From contig CAVSRB010000003.1 of assembly GCA_963730305.1 (NCBI GenBank), forward strand, positions 1,054,001 to 1,118,000: a DNA stretch of 64,000 nucleotides, in the 5' to 3' direction. The notes beneath the pieces were generated by a model, which saw only the letters and a list, made by a program, of their open reading frames with translations, searched no databases and was not told where the DNA came from. The DNA is from CAMYMQ01 sp963730305. Lineage in GTDB: Bacteria; Pseudomonadota; Alphaproteobacteria; Bin65. Position 1 is the stretch's first letter; the number at the start of each line of letters is the position of its first letter. Shown one piece after another: positions 17,047-27,001 of this stretch. The position numbers and the translations under genes were made by a program.

Positions 17047-18231
17047 CTAGAACGCGGCCTTGAGCTTGTCTGCGATGTCGGTCTTCTCCCAGGAGAAGCC
17101 GCCGTCGGCGTCGGGCTTGCGGCCGAAGTGGCCGTAGGCCGCGGTGCGCGCGTAGACCGGCCGGCTCAGACCCAGATGCTCGCGGATGCCCCGCGGGCTC
17201 AGGTCGACCAGTTCCTGGAGTACCGCCGACAGCTTCTCCTCGTCGACCCGGCCGGTGCCGTCCAGGTTGACGTAGACCGACAGCGGCTTCGACACGCCGA
17301 TGGCATAGGCCAGCTGGATCGTGCAGCGCTCGGCCAGCTCCGCCGCGACCACGTTCTTCGCCAGGTAGCGCGCCGCGTAGGCCGCCGAGCGGTCGACCTT
17401 GGTCGGGTCCTTGCCCGAGAACGCACCGCCGCCGTGCGGCGCCGCGCCGCCATAGGTGTCGACGATGATCTTGCGGCCCGTCAGGCCGCAGTCGCCGTCC
17501 GGGCCGCCGATCACGAACCGGCCCGTCGGGTTGACGTAGAACTCGTCCTCCGGCGGCATCCAGCCCTCCGGCAGCACGTTGGCCACGTGCGGGCGGACGA
17601 TCTCGCGCACCGCGTCCTGGTCGACGCTCTCCGAGTGCTGGGTCGACACCACCACCGAGGTCGCCCGCACCGGCTTGCCGTTCTCGTACTGCAGCGTCAC
17701 CTGGCTCTTGGCGTCCGGACCCAGGTCCGGCTCCGCGCCCGAGTGGCGCGCCTCCGCCAGCGACTGCAGGATCTTGTGCGAGAAGTCGATCGGCGCCGGC
17801 ATCAGGTCCTCGGTCTCCCGGCACGCGAAGCCGAACATCAGGCCCTGGTCGCCCGCGCCCTCGTCCTTGTTGCCCGCCGCGTCGACGCCCATCGCGATGT
17901 CCGCCGACTGGCCGTGAAGGTGGATCTGCACCTCCGCGTGCTTCCAGTGGAAGCCGTCCTGCTCGTAGCCGATGTCACGCACCGCGGACCGCGCCACCTC
18001 CTCGATGTGCGCCTTGTTCACCGCGCCCGACTTCGCCACCAGCGACTCCGGGCCCCGGACCTCGCCCGCGATCACGATCAGGTTCGTCGTCGTCAGCGTC
18101 TCGCACGCCACCCGAGAACCGGGATCGCCGGTCAGAAATGCATCAACCACCGCGTCCGAGATGCGGTCGCAAACCTTGTCCGGATGACCCTCCGATACCG
18201 ATTCGCTCGTGAAAAGATAAGAACTGGGCAT
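17047..18231 (-). CDS. metK: S-adenosylmethionine synthetase
   Basis: 394-residue MetK with SESVSEGHPDKVCDRISDAV at the N-terminus, the flexible-loop region GDQGLMFGFACRETEDLMPAP, and the glycine-rich GGGAFSGKDPTKVDRSAAY. It makes SAM from methionine and ATP in the cytoplasm. It lies 71 bp behind a SAM-dependent methyltransferase gene in the same direction, and the MetF-like and purU genes follow. The start is set by the conserved N-terminus and a GGAGGG ribosome site. Confidence 0.96.
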   Translation of the reverse strand: MPSSYLFTSESVSEGHPDKVCDRISDAVVDAFLTGDPGSRVACETLTTTNLIVIAGEVRGPESLVAKSGAVNKAHIEEVARSAVRDIGYEQDGFHWKHAEVQIHLHGQSADIAMGVDAAGNKDEGAGDQGLMFGFACRETEDLMPAPIDFSHKILQSLAEARHSGAEPDLGPDAKSQVTLQYENGKPVRATSVVVSTQHSESVDQDAVREIVRPHVANVLPEGWMPPEDEFYVNPTGRFVIGGPDGDCGLTGRKIIVDTYGGAAPHGGGAFSGKDPTKVDRSAAYAARYLAKNVVAAELAERCTIQLAYAIGVSKPLSVYVNLDGTGRVDEEKLSAVLQELVDLSPRGIREHLGLSRPVYARTAAYGHFGRKPDADGGFSWEKTDIADKLKAAF

Positions 18232-18302
18232 TCCCCGCCCTCCTGTATTCTGATTGTTGGTACCGCCTCGCGCCGCGCGCGCCCGACCCACGTCCGTGCG
18301 TG

Positions 18303-19709
18303 TCAGTCGCGGCGCCGCGAAATCACGTAGGATTCGTCGTAGAACCAGAGCCCGCCATGCTCGTGCAGCACCTCGCGCGTGGCCTCGATGTAGCGGCCGT
18401 CGGCGGTCGCCTCCTCGATCCGCTCGTCCTCGACCTGGGCGACGTAGACCGCCGCGTTCCAGGCCGCGAAGGCCGTCGACGTGCCGATCGAGCTGGAGAC
18501 CTCGTTGGGCAGCGTGTGCATGTCGTAGCGGAAGATCGACCGCTTGTCGGAATAGGCGTTGAAGTTGAGGTCGCGCCCTTCCGCGCCGAGCTCCGCCTTG
18601 ACCGCCTTGAGGATGGAGTGGCGGTCGGTGATGAACGGGTTCTCGCCCGGCCAGATCTTCTGGATGATCTCGAGCCCCGGATCGCCGCCGTGGGAGTGGA
18701 TGCCGATCAGCCGGCCGCCGGGGCCGAGCGCGCGGGCCAGCGGGGCGACCACCTTGGCCGCCTTGAACTCGGCCGACGCCCGCGCCCGGTAGGGCTGGGA
18801 GGCGACGACGAGGTCGTAGTCCGCTCGGGTCGCGCCGCGCTGCGGGATGACCTGGTCGAGCAGGAACTTGTGGTCCTCGCGGTAGAGCACCAGCACCACG
18901 GGCCGGTCGTAGATCGGGTTGCCCGCCTTGCCGATGCGCGCCTGCCAGTTGTCGGCGAGGAAGCCCTGCAGCCCGGCGATCTGCTGCTCGAACTCGTGGG
19001 CCGAGTTGCCCTGGAGCGCGCACTCCTTCCACACGAAGCTCGACGCCGCCGTGGTCGACTTGGTCATCAGCCACGGCGCTTCGGAATAATAGAGGTTGGT
19101 CAGCACCAGCACCGACGACGGATGCTCGAAGAAGCGGTCGGGCATCTTGTCGAGGGTCAACCGGATGTCTTCGAGGCTGATCTCCTTGCCGACGATGTAG
19201 AAGGGCATCGTCGGGTAGCGGTTGTGCATCGCCCGCATCACCCGCGCCAGCACCGTGCCGTCGCCGATGCCGGCGTCGAACAGACGCACCGCCGGCGGCC
19301 GCGGGTGGATGTTGCCCAGCTCCAGCGAAACCCGGTCGGCGACCACCCACTTCTCCGAGCAGGTGTTGACGAACATCAGGTATTTCTGCCGGTTGTCGAA
19401 GAACCGGAAGTCCTGCTCTGTATCTGCACCTTTCGTGGCGCTCTTGTTCGCCGGAGCGCTCGCGCGGGACGCGGCGGGCCCGGCCCCCGGCCCCGGCCGG
19501 AGGATGCCTTTTTCCATGTAAACCTCGGGTGGGTTGTCACGCATGTATGAACGGATGCGGCCCCACGTCTCGACGCTGATCCGCCCGCCGTCGCGAATTC
19601 GGCTCACCAATTTGCCGTCGTTGACCGCCTTGCGGCCGAAGGTCGATTCGGCCATGCCCGCCTGCCGGCAGTACTGCGCGATCTCTTTGAGGATATCGGA
19701 TCTTTCCAT
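18303..19709 (-). CDS. SAM-dependent methyltransferase with N-terminal HTH-like domain
   Basis: 468-residue protein. Residues about 1-60 (ERSDILKEIAQYCRQAG to RISVETWGRIRSYM) form a small HTH-like domain also found as a stand-alone protein in alphaproteobacteria. A proline/alanine linker follows, then a class I methyltransferase domain with motif I LFDAGIGDGTVLARV. The domain pairing suggests either a DNA-binding regulator that senses SAM or an RNA/protein methyltransferase. Directly upstream of metK and probably cotranscribed. The start at 19709 gives the domain boundary; readings further upstream are not protein-like. Confidence 0.7.
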   Translation of the reverse strand: MERSDILKEIAQYCRQAGMAESTFGRKAVNDGKLVSRIRDGGRISVETWGRIRSYMRDNPPEVYMEKGILRPGPGAGPAASRASAPANKSATKGADTEQDFRFFDNRQKYLMFVNTCSEKWVVADRVSLELGNIHPRPPAVRLFDAGIGDGTVLARVMRAMHNRYPTMPFYIVGKEISLEDIRLTLDKMPDRFFEHPSSVLVLTNLYYSEAPWLMTKSTTAASSFVWKECALQGNSAHEFEQQIAGLQGFLADNWQARIGKAGNPIYDRPVVLVLYREDHKFLLDQVIPQRGATRADYDLVVASQPYRARASAEFKAAKVVAPLARALGPGGRLIGIHSHGGDPGLEIIQKIWPGENPFITDRHSILKAVKAELGAEGRDLNFNAYSDKRSIFRYDMHTLPNEVSSSIGTSTAFAAWNAAVYVAQVEDERIEEATADGRYIEATREVLHEHGGLWFYDESYVISRRRD

Positions 19710-19779
19710 CTTGCAGTGTCCTTGGTTCCTCCCTTGCCGCCTTGATATCGCCGCGCGCCGCAAGAGGTGAACCACAAAA

Positions 19780-19914
19780 TTGCCCATCTTATTCGTGGGC
19801 AAATAAGTGGGCTTCGATTTTCGGAATGGAAAGGTGTGCCGCCGCGCGCCCGCGGCCGTGATCTGCCCCGCCGCGGCGGCGTGATCGCCCGCCGCGTGCG
19901 GCCGTGATTTGCGG
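19780..19914. promoter_or_regulatory. divergent intergenic region with inverted and direct repeats
   Basis: Between two divergent genes (starts at 19709 minus and 19988 plus). It contains the inverted repeat TTGCCCA-N9-TGGGCAA (19780-19802), a second GTGGGC 12 bp after the first, and the GC-rich word GCGGCCGTGAT twice with a third degenerate copy (about 19852-19912). The inverted repeat sits about 70 bp before the HTH-methyltransferase start and could be its autoregulatory operator. This is inference. Confidence 0.4.
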
Positions 19915-19987
19915 ACCGCCGCGCATTCGGGATATGACAGGCGACGACCGGTCGCGGATCGGCCCCTTTTCAAGACGGGAGGAATGG

Positions 19988-20596
19988 ATGGCGCGCGGCG
20001 TGATTGACTGGGAGGCGCTCAAGAGCCCGGAGATCGTGGCCCTCAAGAATGCGGGGCCGCCGCAGGGGCTGCCGTTCAACATCACCAAGATCGGCCACGT
20101 CGTGCTGGTCGTGTCCGACCTCGAACGCTCGGTCGAGTTCTACACCCAGGTCCTCGGCTTCCGCGTCTCGGACGTCTATCCCGACACGATGATGCCCGGC
20201 CGCATGGTCTTCATGCGCTGCAACGCCGACCATCACGGCGTCGCCCTGGTCGGCCAGGGCAAGGGCGAGCAATCGCGCCACATCGAGCTCCACCACATGG
20301 CCTTCGAGGTCTCCTCGATCGACGAGGTGTTCCGCGCCCGCGAGCACCTGAAGAAGCACAACGTGGAGATCGACTTCGAGGGGCGGCGGCGCGCCGGGGT
20401 CCAGGTCGCGGTCGAGTTCCGCGACCCCGACAATCACTGCCTGGAGATCTTCTGGGGCCTCGACCAGGTCGGCAGCGGCGGCCACATCCGCCCGCCCGAG
20501 GAATGGCGCGAGGTGTTCTCGCTCGAGGACGCGCTCGACAATGCGCCGCCGGGCCAGGACGTGACGCTGCGCGACAAGAGCCTGCGCAAGAAGTAG
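19988..20596 (+). CDS. VOC family (glyoxalase/extradiol-type) protein
   Basis: 202-residue vicinal-oxygen-chelate protein. Paired beta-alpha-beta modules: first IGHVVLVVSDLERSVEFYTQVLGF, second IELHHMAFEV with PDNHCLEIFW. His (IGH), His (LHH) and Glu (CLE) occupy the usual metal-ligand positions of type I extradiol dioxygenases. It is a single VOC unit with a charged C-terminal tail ending LRDKSLRKK. Likely a small extradiol-type dioxygenase or a related metal-dependent isomerase. It is the only plus-strand gene among minus neighbours and converges on ureG. The start is behind GGGAGGAA. Confidence 0.78.
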   Translation: MARGVIDWEALKSPEIVALKNAGPPQGLPFNITKIGHVVLVVSDLERSVEFYTQVLGFRVSDVYPDTMMPGRMVFMRCNADHHGVALVGQGKGEQSRHIELHHMAFEVSSIDEVFRAREHLKKHNVEIDFEGRRRAGVQVAVEFRDPDNHCLEIFWGLDQVGSGGHIRPPEEWREVFSLEDALDNAPPGQDVTLRDKSLRKK

Positions 20597-20624
20597 CCGC
20601 GCGGCGGCGGCTTCCGGCCGGGGC

Positions 20625-21292
<668 letters not shown>

Positions 21293-21296
<4 letters not shown>

Positions 21297-21964
21297 GATC
21301 GGAACAGCCTCGTGTACTGGGTTTCGTGGCGCATGCCGGCGAGGTCGATGACCGGGGTGGCGGAGCCCATCGTGTCCAGGGCCAGATCGGCCGAGTCGGC
21401 GGCGACCTCGGCGATGACCGGTTCGAGCGCGGCGATCGCGCGCTGGCCGTCGCGCTGGCCGAGCGGGATCAGCCGGACGCCGGCCGAGACCAGGTTGGCG
21501 GCGTATTCGGTCAGGAAGGCGGCCAGCCCGTCCTCGACCGGGACGCCGTGGCCGGCGCAGGCCGCGCCGGCGGCGACCGGCAGCGGGACGTCGCCCTCGT
21601 CCAGCGCCTTGAGCGCCGTGCACGGCCAGGCTTCGCGGGTCGCGTCCAGGAAGGCGCGGCCCTGGGCCAGGGTCTGCAGGCGCAGCTCGGCGGTCGGCGT
21701 CAGCGCGCAGCCGAGCCGCATGGCGTCTTCGAGCGCGCCGTCGTCGACCTCCGCCGCCGCGGTCCAGGCGGCGCGGAACAGCACCGCGTCGGTCATGCCC
21801 GTTCCGTGGCGCAGCGCCGTGCCGATCCAGGCGACCAGGGCGTCCCGGTCGGTCACCGCGCCGTCGGCGACCGCGGTCTCCAGCCCGTGCGAATAGGAGA
21901 AGGAGCCGACCGGATAGGCCGGCGAGAACCAGGTCATCAGGCGATAGAGCGCCGCCGGGGTCAT
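21293..21964 (-). CDS. ureF: urease accessory protein UreF
   Basis: 223-residue all-helical UreF with LMTWFSPAYPVGSFSYSHGL at the N-terminus and the conserved C-terminal arginine-rich region. It links UreD and UreG in the activation complex. Start overlaps the ureE stop and its own stop overlaps the ureG start, both as ATGA, giving tight coupling. Confidence 0.94.
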
Positions 21965-22508
21965 CGGCCGGTCCCCGCCGCGTGGTGGCGCTTGCCGTTG
22001 TGGCGGTGATCCGCGCCGCCGTGATCGTGGTCGGCGGGGCCATGATGATGGTCGTGTGCCGCGTGGCGATGGGCCGCGTAGGCGCCGCTCTGCGGGGTGA
22101 AGGGCCGCTCGACCGGGGTCACGGCCGCCCCCAGCCCTTCGAGCATCGCCTCGATGACGTGGTCGTGGCGGATGTAGATCGCGTCGGCGGCGATCTCGGT
22201 CGGCAGGTGGCGGTTGCCGAGATGCCAGGCGACCACGGCCAGATGGTGCGGGTCGGCGCAATCGACCCGGGTCAGCCGCTCCGGCGCGCCGCGCGCACGG
22301 CGATCCAGCGGCCGTCCTCCAGCCGCAGCCCGTCGCCGTCGGCCAGCACCCCCGCCTCCGCCAGGTCGAGCAGGAAGGCGAAGCCGTCGTCGGCGACCAG
22401 GCGCATGCGCCGGCGGCAGCGGTTCTCGTAGTCGAGGGTGACCGTGGCGACCGCCCGGTCGTCCGGCCAGTTCCCGCGGCGCGCGGCTTCGGTGGCCCTG
22501 TCCATCAC
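21961..22508 (-). pseudogene. ureE: urease accessory protein UreE (frameshifted)
   Basis: Nickel metallochaperone. The N-terminal domain (VTLDYENRCRRRMRLVADDGFAFLLDLAEA split here for length) is in one frame and ends in RWIAVRAA; the C-terminal domain (PERLTRVDCADPHHLAVVAWHLGNRHLP) is in another. The shift lies in a GC-alternating run at 22283-22296 and needs removal of two bases or addition of one, unlike all other shifts in this window. The C-terminus is a His-rich nickel-binding tail with HDHHH and DHDH. About 181 aa when repaired. Probably a dinucleotide miscount in the GCGCGC run. Confidence 0.85.
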
Positions 22509-22518
22509 GCCGGTGCCA

Positions 22519-24229
22519 TCAGAACAGGAAGTAGCGCTGGGCCATCGGCAGCTCGGCCGCGGGCTCGCAGGTGAGCAGGTCGCCGTCGGCGCGGACCTCG
22601 TAGGTCTCGGGATCGACCTCGATCGCCGGCGTCGCGCTGTTGTGGACCATCTGGGCCTTGCCGACGTCGCGGATGCCGGCGACGGCGAGGACGGGGCTGG
22701 CCAGGCCGAGCGCGTCGGCCACCCCGGCGTCGAGCCCGGCCTGGGACAGGAAGGTCACCCGGCTCGCCGTCAGCGACCGGCCGAAGCCGCCGAACATGGT
22801 GCGGTAGTGGACCGGCTGCGGCGTCGGGATCGAGGCGTTGGGGTCACCCATCGGCGCGGCGGCGATCGTTCCCGCCTTGAGCACCAGATCGGGCTTCACG
22901 CCGAAGAAGGCCGGCTTCCACAGGACCAGGTCGGCGAGCTTGCCGACCTCGACCGAGCCGACATGGCCCGCGATGCCGTGGGCCAGCGCCGGGTTGATCG
23001 TGTATTTGGCGATGTAGCGCTTGACCCGGAAGTTGTCGTTGCGCGCCGAATCCTCGGGCAGCGCGCCGCGCTGCTTCTTCATCTTGTCGGCGGTCTGCCA
23101 GGTCCGGATCACCACCTCGCCGACCCGGCCCATCGCCTGGCTGTCCGAGGCGATCATCGAGAACGCGCCGAGGTCGTGGAGGATGTCCTCGGCCGCGATC
23201 GTCTCGCGCCGGATCCGGCTCTCGGCGAAGGCGACGTCCTCCGGGATGTTGGCGTCGAGGTGGTGGCACACCATCAGCATGTCGAGATGCTCGTCGACCG
23301 TGTTGACCGTGAACGGCCGGGTCGGGTTGGTCGACGACGGCAGCACGTTGGCCAGCCCGCACACCTTGATGATGTCGGGGGCGTGGCCGCCGCCCGCGCC
23401 CTCGGTGTGGAAGGCGTGGATGTTGCGGCCCTTGAACGCCTTGATCGTGTTCTCGACGAAGCCCGATTCGTTGAGCGTGTCGGTGTGGATGGTCACCGCC
23501 ACGTCACTCTCGTCGGCCACGTTGAGGCAGGTATCGATCGCCGCCGGCGTGGTGCCCCAGTCCTCGTGCAGCTTGAGCCCGCAGGCGCCGGCCGCGACCT
23601 GCTCGCGCAGCGCCTCGGGCCGGGTCGCGTTGCCCTTGCCGAACAGGCCGATGTTCATCGGCAGCCCCTCGACCGCCTGGAGCATCCGGCCGATGTGCCA
23701 GGCGCCCGGCGTGCAGGTCGTCGCGTTGGTGCCCTCGGCCGGACCGGTGCCGCCGCCCATCATGGTGGTGACGCCGCTCATCAGCGCGTCCTCGGCCTGC
23801 TGCGGGCTGATGAAGTGGATGTGCACGTCGAGCCCGCCGGCGGTGAGGATGCGGCCCTCGCCCGCGATCGCCTCGGTGCCCGGGCCGATGACGATGTCGA
23901 CGCCGGGCTGGACGTCGGGGTTGCCGGCCTTGCCGATGGCGGCGATGCGGCCGTCCTTCAGGCCGACGTCGGCCTTGACGATGCCCCAGTGGTCGACGAT
24001 CAGCGCGTTGGTGATGACCGTGTCGACCGCGCCGCTCGGCGCGGGTGACCTGGGACTGGCCCATGCCGTCGCGGATGACCTTGCCGCCGCCGAACTTGAC
24101 CTCCTCGCCATAGACGGTGCGGTCCGCCTCGACCTCGATGATCAGGTCGGTGTCGGCGAGCCGCAGCCGGTCCCCGGTGGTCGGGCCGTACATCGCGGCG
24201 TAGGCGTCGCGGGTGATCGAATAGGCCAC
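22519..24229 (-). pseudogene. ureC: urease alpha subunit (frameshifted)
   Basis: Catalytic urease subunit, 569 aa after repair (normal 567-570). The first 64 residues (to QSQVTRA) are in one frame, the rest (SGAVDTVITNAL onward) in the next; removing one base near 24034-24043 restores it. All active-site residues are intact in the repaired protein: His136/His138 (HIH), carbamylated Lys219, His221, His248, His274, flap Cys321-His322 and Asp362, each offset by two from Klebsiella numbering. With ureA, ureB and a full accessory set preserved, loss of ureC in a living lineage is unlikely, so a base-call error is favoured. Confidence 0.93.
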
Positions 24230-24232
24230 GCC

Positions 24233-24544
24233 TCAGCCCTCCAGCGGTCCGTTGACCAGCGCGTTGAAGCCCCAGACGTCGCCCGACCCGGCGTAGCGGA
24301 CCAGCGTGACCGTACGGGTCTGGCCCGGCTCGAACCGGGTCGCGGTGCCGGCCGGGATGTCCAACCGGAAGCCCTTGGCCTTGTCGCGGTCGAAGGCCAG
24401 CGCCTCGTTGGTCTCGAAGAAATGGTAGTGCGAGCCGACCTGGACCGGCCGGTCGCCGGTGTTGGCGACCTCGACCTCGACCGTCTCGCGGCCGGCGTTG
24501 AGCTCGATCGCGCCGTCGGCCGGCAGCAGCTCGCCCGGGATCAC
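24233..24544 (-). CDS. ureB: urease beta subunit
   Basis: 103-residue UreB: begins IPGELLPADGAIELNAGRE and contains the conserved VGSHYHFFETNEALAFDR and GFRLDIPAGTATRFEPG. It starts with GTG overlapping the hupE stop (GTGA). Separate ureA and ureB genes are typical of bacteria other than Helicobacter. It caps the active site of UreC in the urease trimer. Confidence 0.95.
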   Translation of the reverse strand: MIPGELLPADGAIELNAGRETVEVEVANTGDRPVQVGSHYHFFETNEALAFDRDKAKGFRLDIPAGTATRFEPGQTRTVTLVRYAGSGDVWGFNALVNGPLEG

Positions 24545-25113
24545 AGCCCGGCCCCGAACGCGACGGTCGCGGTCGCGGCCACCGCGGTGGCGACGCGCAG
24601 TGTGCGGGCCAGCGCCGGCCGCTGCGCCACCCGCGCCAGGCCGATGCCGACCAGGTGCAGGGCGGCGGTGGCCGCGACGAAGCCGGCCACGTACTGCACC
24701 GGCGTGGCGCCCGCGATCTCGGTGCCGTGGACGTGGCCGTGCGCCAGCGCGAAGGGGAAGATGATCGCTGCGCCGGCGATGGTCGGCACGTCGAGGGCGA
24801 GCGCCGCGGCGATGCCGAGCACGATGACCGACCACACGATGATCGGTTCGGCGGCGGAGAACCGGATCCCCGCCATCGCCAGGCCGAAGCCGGCCAGCAT
24901 CACGGCGACGAAGGCCGCCGGCCAGACCCACACGGCGCGGCCGCCGCGCAGGGCGGCCCAGACGCCGACGGCGACCATGACGACGAGATGGTCCGCCCCC
25001 ATCAGCGGGTGCTGCAGGCCGGCCACGAACGACCCGGTCGGGCCGACGCCGACATGGGCGAAGGCGGGCGATGCGATCAGGATGGCAGGAAGGACGAGCG
25101 TCAGGCGTTTCAC
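24541..25113 (-). CDS. hupE: HupE/UreJ family nickel transport protein
   Basis: 190-residue membrane protein with an N-terminal signal-like segment (LTLVLPAILIASPAFA), then the family motif HPLMGADHL and about six hydrophobic helices; a second His-rich loop ALAHGHVHG lies near residue 130. HupE/UreJ proteins carry Ni2+ for urease or hydrogenase. Its insertion between ureA and ureB supports a urease nickel-supply role. Confidence 0.9.
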   Translation of the reverse strand: MKRLTLVLPAILIASPAFAHVGVGPTGSFVAGLQHPLMGADHLVVMVAVGVWAALRGGRAVWVWPAAFVAVMLAGFGLAMAGIRFSAAEPIIVWSVIVLGIAAALALDVPTIAGAAIIFPFALAHGHVHGTEIAGATPVQYVAGFVAATAALHLVGIGLARVAQRPALARTLRVATAVAATATVAFGAGL

Positions 25114-25128
25114 AGCGGATACTCCCTC

Positions 25129-25431
25129 TCAACGTATCGGTTGGTGGACGGTAACCAGCTTGGTCCCGTCGGGAAAGGTCGCCTCGACCTGGATCTCGTC
25201 GATCATCTCGGCGACGCCGTCCATGACCTGGTCGCGGGTCAGCACCGTCGCGCCCGCGCTCATCAGGTCGGCGACCGAACGGCCGTCGCGCGCGCCCTCG
25301 ACGACGAAGTCGGAGATCAGGGCGACGGCTTCCGGGTAGTTCAGCTTGACGCCGCGCTCGAAGCGCCGGCGCGCGACCATCGCCGCGGTGGCGATCAAGA
25401 GCTTGTCCTTTTCGCGGGGGGACAGGTGCAT
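25129..25431 (-). CDS. ureA: urease gamma subunit
   Basis: 100-residue UreA, exactly the usual length, with the N-terminus MHLSPREKDKLLI, LNYPEAVALISDFV and the C-terminal VEATFPDGTKLVTVHQPIR. Structural subunit of urease. Located 10 bp downstream of ureD and 15 bp upstream of hupE. Confidence 0.96.
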   Translation of the reverse strand: MHLSPREKDKLLIATAAMVARRRFERGVKLNYPEAVALISDFVVEGARDGRSVADLMSAGATVLTRDQVMDGVAEMIDEIQVEATFPDGTKLVTVHQPIR

Positions 25432-25441
25432 GGCCTCGAAC

Positions 25442-26329
25442 TCAGGTTTGCCAGATCGTGGGGAGGATCGCCGCCCCGAACCCGATGCGGGCGCGGAAGC
25501 GGCGCCAGAAGTCGGCGTAGGCGGAGACCAGCCGGGCGGCCTCGCGCCCCAGCCAGCGCAGGACCAGCAGGCCGTCGATCACGGTCGCCCCGGCGACGGT
25601 GCCGGCGGCGTCCAGCAGCGACCGGGCCTCGTCGAGCCGCGCGGCGGCGTCGGGGCCGGCATAGACGAGCAGCGCCGTGGCCTCGGCCCCGCCGAAGCCG
25701 TTGGGGTCGTCGAGGACGTCGGTCCAGTCGTCGACCCGGGTGCGGTCGATCCAGATTAGCCGGCCGTCGCGGCGGACCGCCCACTCGTCGAACAGGCTGC
25801 CCTGGCCGAGCCGCTCGCCGTGGGCGGCGCGGCCGAGGATGGTGACCTCGCCCGCCATCAGACGCGCGTCTCCCGCCACGTCGAGCCGGGTGTGACGGAC
25901 CAGGTTGGCGCCGTCGAACAGGATCGTCGGCTGGGGCATCCATTCGACCCGGCTGCCCGCCGCCGCCGCGATCGAGGTCTCGACCCGCACCGAGCGGTCG
26001 CCGGAGCGGTAAACCTTCTCCGCCGCCTGGCTGGTCGCCAGGGCACGCGTATCGACACCGGCCGTCACCGCGGAGCGGATCGAATCGCCGCCGACCAGGC
26101 CGCCGGCGATGTTGATGGCGACCGCCTGGACCGGCTCGTCGTGGGCGACGCGGGGGAACAGCGCCCGGCACGGCGCCTGCTGGTGCAGCCAGCCGATGGC
26201 GGTTCCGCCGTCGCGCGCGCGGAAGGTCAGCTCGAGCGCCCCCGCCATCGGCACGCCCGAGCGCCGCGGCTCGGTGGCCGCCGGCTGCGCCAGGACCGGC
26301 GCGTCAGACCGTGAGGTGCCGTCGAACAT
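25442..26329 (-). CDS. ureD: urease accessory protein UreD
   Basis: 295-residue UreD (UreH): scaffold for the UreFG complex. Features include VAINIAGGLVGGDSIRSAV, TSQAAEKVYRS, EWMPQPTILFDGANL and the C-terminal W-R-RIGFGAAILPTIW. The chosen ATG overlaps the end of urtE by 26 bp; an internal ATG at MAGALELTF is a possible alternative start about 80 bp downstream. It joins the urt and ure parts into one transcript. Confidence 0.92.
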   Translation of the reverse strand: MFDGTSRSDAPVLAQPAATEPRRSGVPMAGALELTFRARDGGTAIGWLHQQAPCRALFPRVAHDEPVQAVAINIAGGLVGGDSIRSAVTAGVDTRALATSQAAEKVYRSGDRSVRVETSIAAAAGSRVEWMPQPTILFDGANLVRHTRLDVAGDARLMAGEVTILGRAAHGERLGQGSLFDEWAVRRDGRLIWIDRTRVDDWTDVLDDPNGFGGAEATALLVYAGPDAAARLDEARSLLDAAGTVAGATVIDGLLVLRWLGREAARLVSAYADFWRRFRARIGFGAAILPTIWQT

Positions 26330-26999
26330 GCTCCTCGTCCATCTGCTCGGCGTCGCCGGCGACGACGACTTCGCCCCGGTCCAAGACGGCATAGTCGGTG
26401 GCGAGCCGCTTGGCGAAGTCGAAATACTGCTCGACCAGGACGATCGCCATGTCGCCGCGCCCGGCGAGCAGCTCGATCACGTTCTCGATGTCCTTGATGA
26501 TCGACGGCTGGATGCCCTCGGTCGGCTCGTCGAGCAGCAACAGCTTGGGCCGCATCACCAGCGCCCGGGCGATGGCGAGCTGCTGCTGCTGGCCGCCGGA
26601 CAGGTCGCCACCGCGCCGGCGCATCATGTCGGCGAGCACCGGGAACAGGTCGAAGATCTCGTGCGGGATGCTGCGCTCCGACGCCGGCACCGCGGCGAAG
26701 CCGGTCTGCAGGTTCTCCTCGACCGTCAGCAGCGGGAAGATCTCGCGCCCCTGGGGCACGATCGCGACCCGGCGGCGCGCCCGCTCGTGGGTCGGCATCC
26801 GGGTGATGTCCTCGCCCATCCAGATGATCCTGCCCTTGCGGATCGGCGCCTGGCCGATGATCGCACGCAAGAGGCTGGTCTTGCCGACGCCGTTGCGGCC
26901 CAGGATGCTGGTGACCGCGCCGATCGTCGCCGACACCGAGACGCTGCGCAGCGCCTGGCTGCCGCCGTAGAAGAGATCGACGTCTTCGACCTGCAGCAT
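26304..26999 (-). CDS. urtE: urea ABC transporter ATP-binding subunit UrtE
   Basis: 231-residue ABC ATPase of the LivF branch. Walker A GRNGVGKTS, signature LSGGQQQQLAIARAL, Walker B LLLLDEP and the H-loop region are complete. It powers urea uptake together with UrtD. The Q-rich signature (QQQQ) and LLLLDEPTEGIQPSII are characteristic of UrtE. It starts 2 bp after the urtD stop. Confidence 0.95.
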   Translation of the reverse strand: MLQVEDVDLFYGGSQALRSVSVSATIGAVTSILGRNGVGKTSLLRAIIGQAPIRKGRIIWMGEDITRMPTHERARRRVAIVPQGREIFPLLTVEENLQTGFAAVPASERSIPHEIFDLFPVLADMMRRRGGDLSGGQQQQLAIARALVMRPKLLLLDEPTEGIQPSIIKDIENVIELLAGRGDMAIVLVEQYFDFAKRLATDYAVLDRGEVVVAGDAEQMDEEHVRRHLTV

Positions 27000-27001
27000 G
27001 G

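Noticed and set aside
18232..18302. A SAM-responsive riboswitch upstream of metK.
   Set aside because: The gap is 71 bp and no recognisable SAM-II, SAM/SAH or SAM-V core could be made out; metK also seems to be cotranscribed with the upstream gene.
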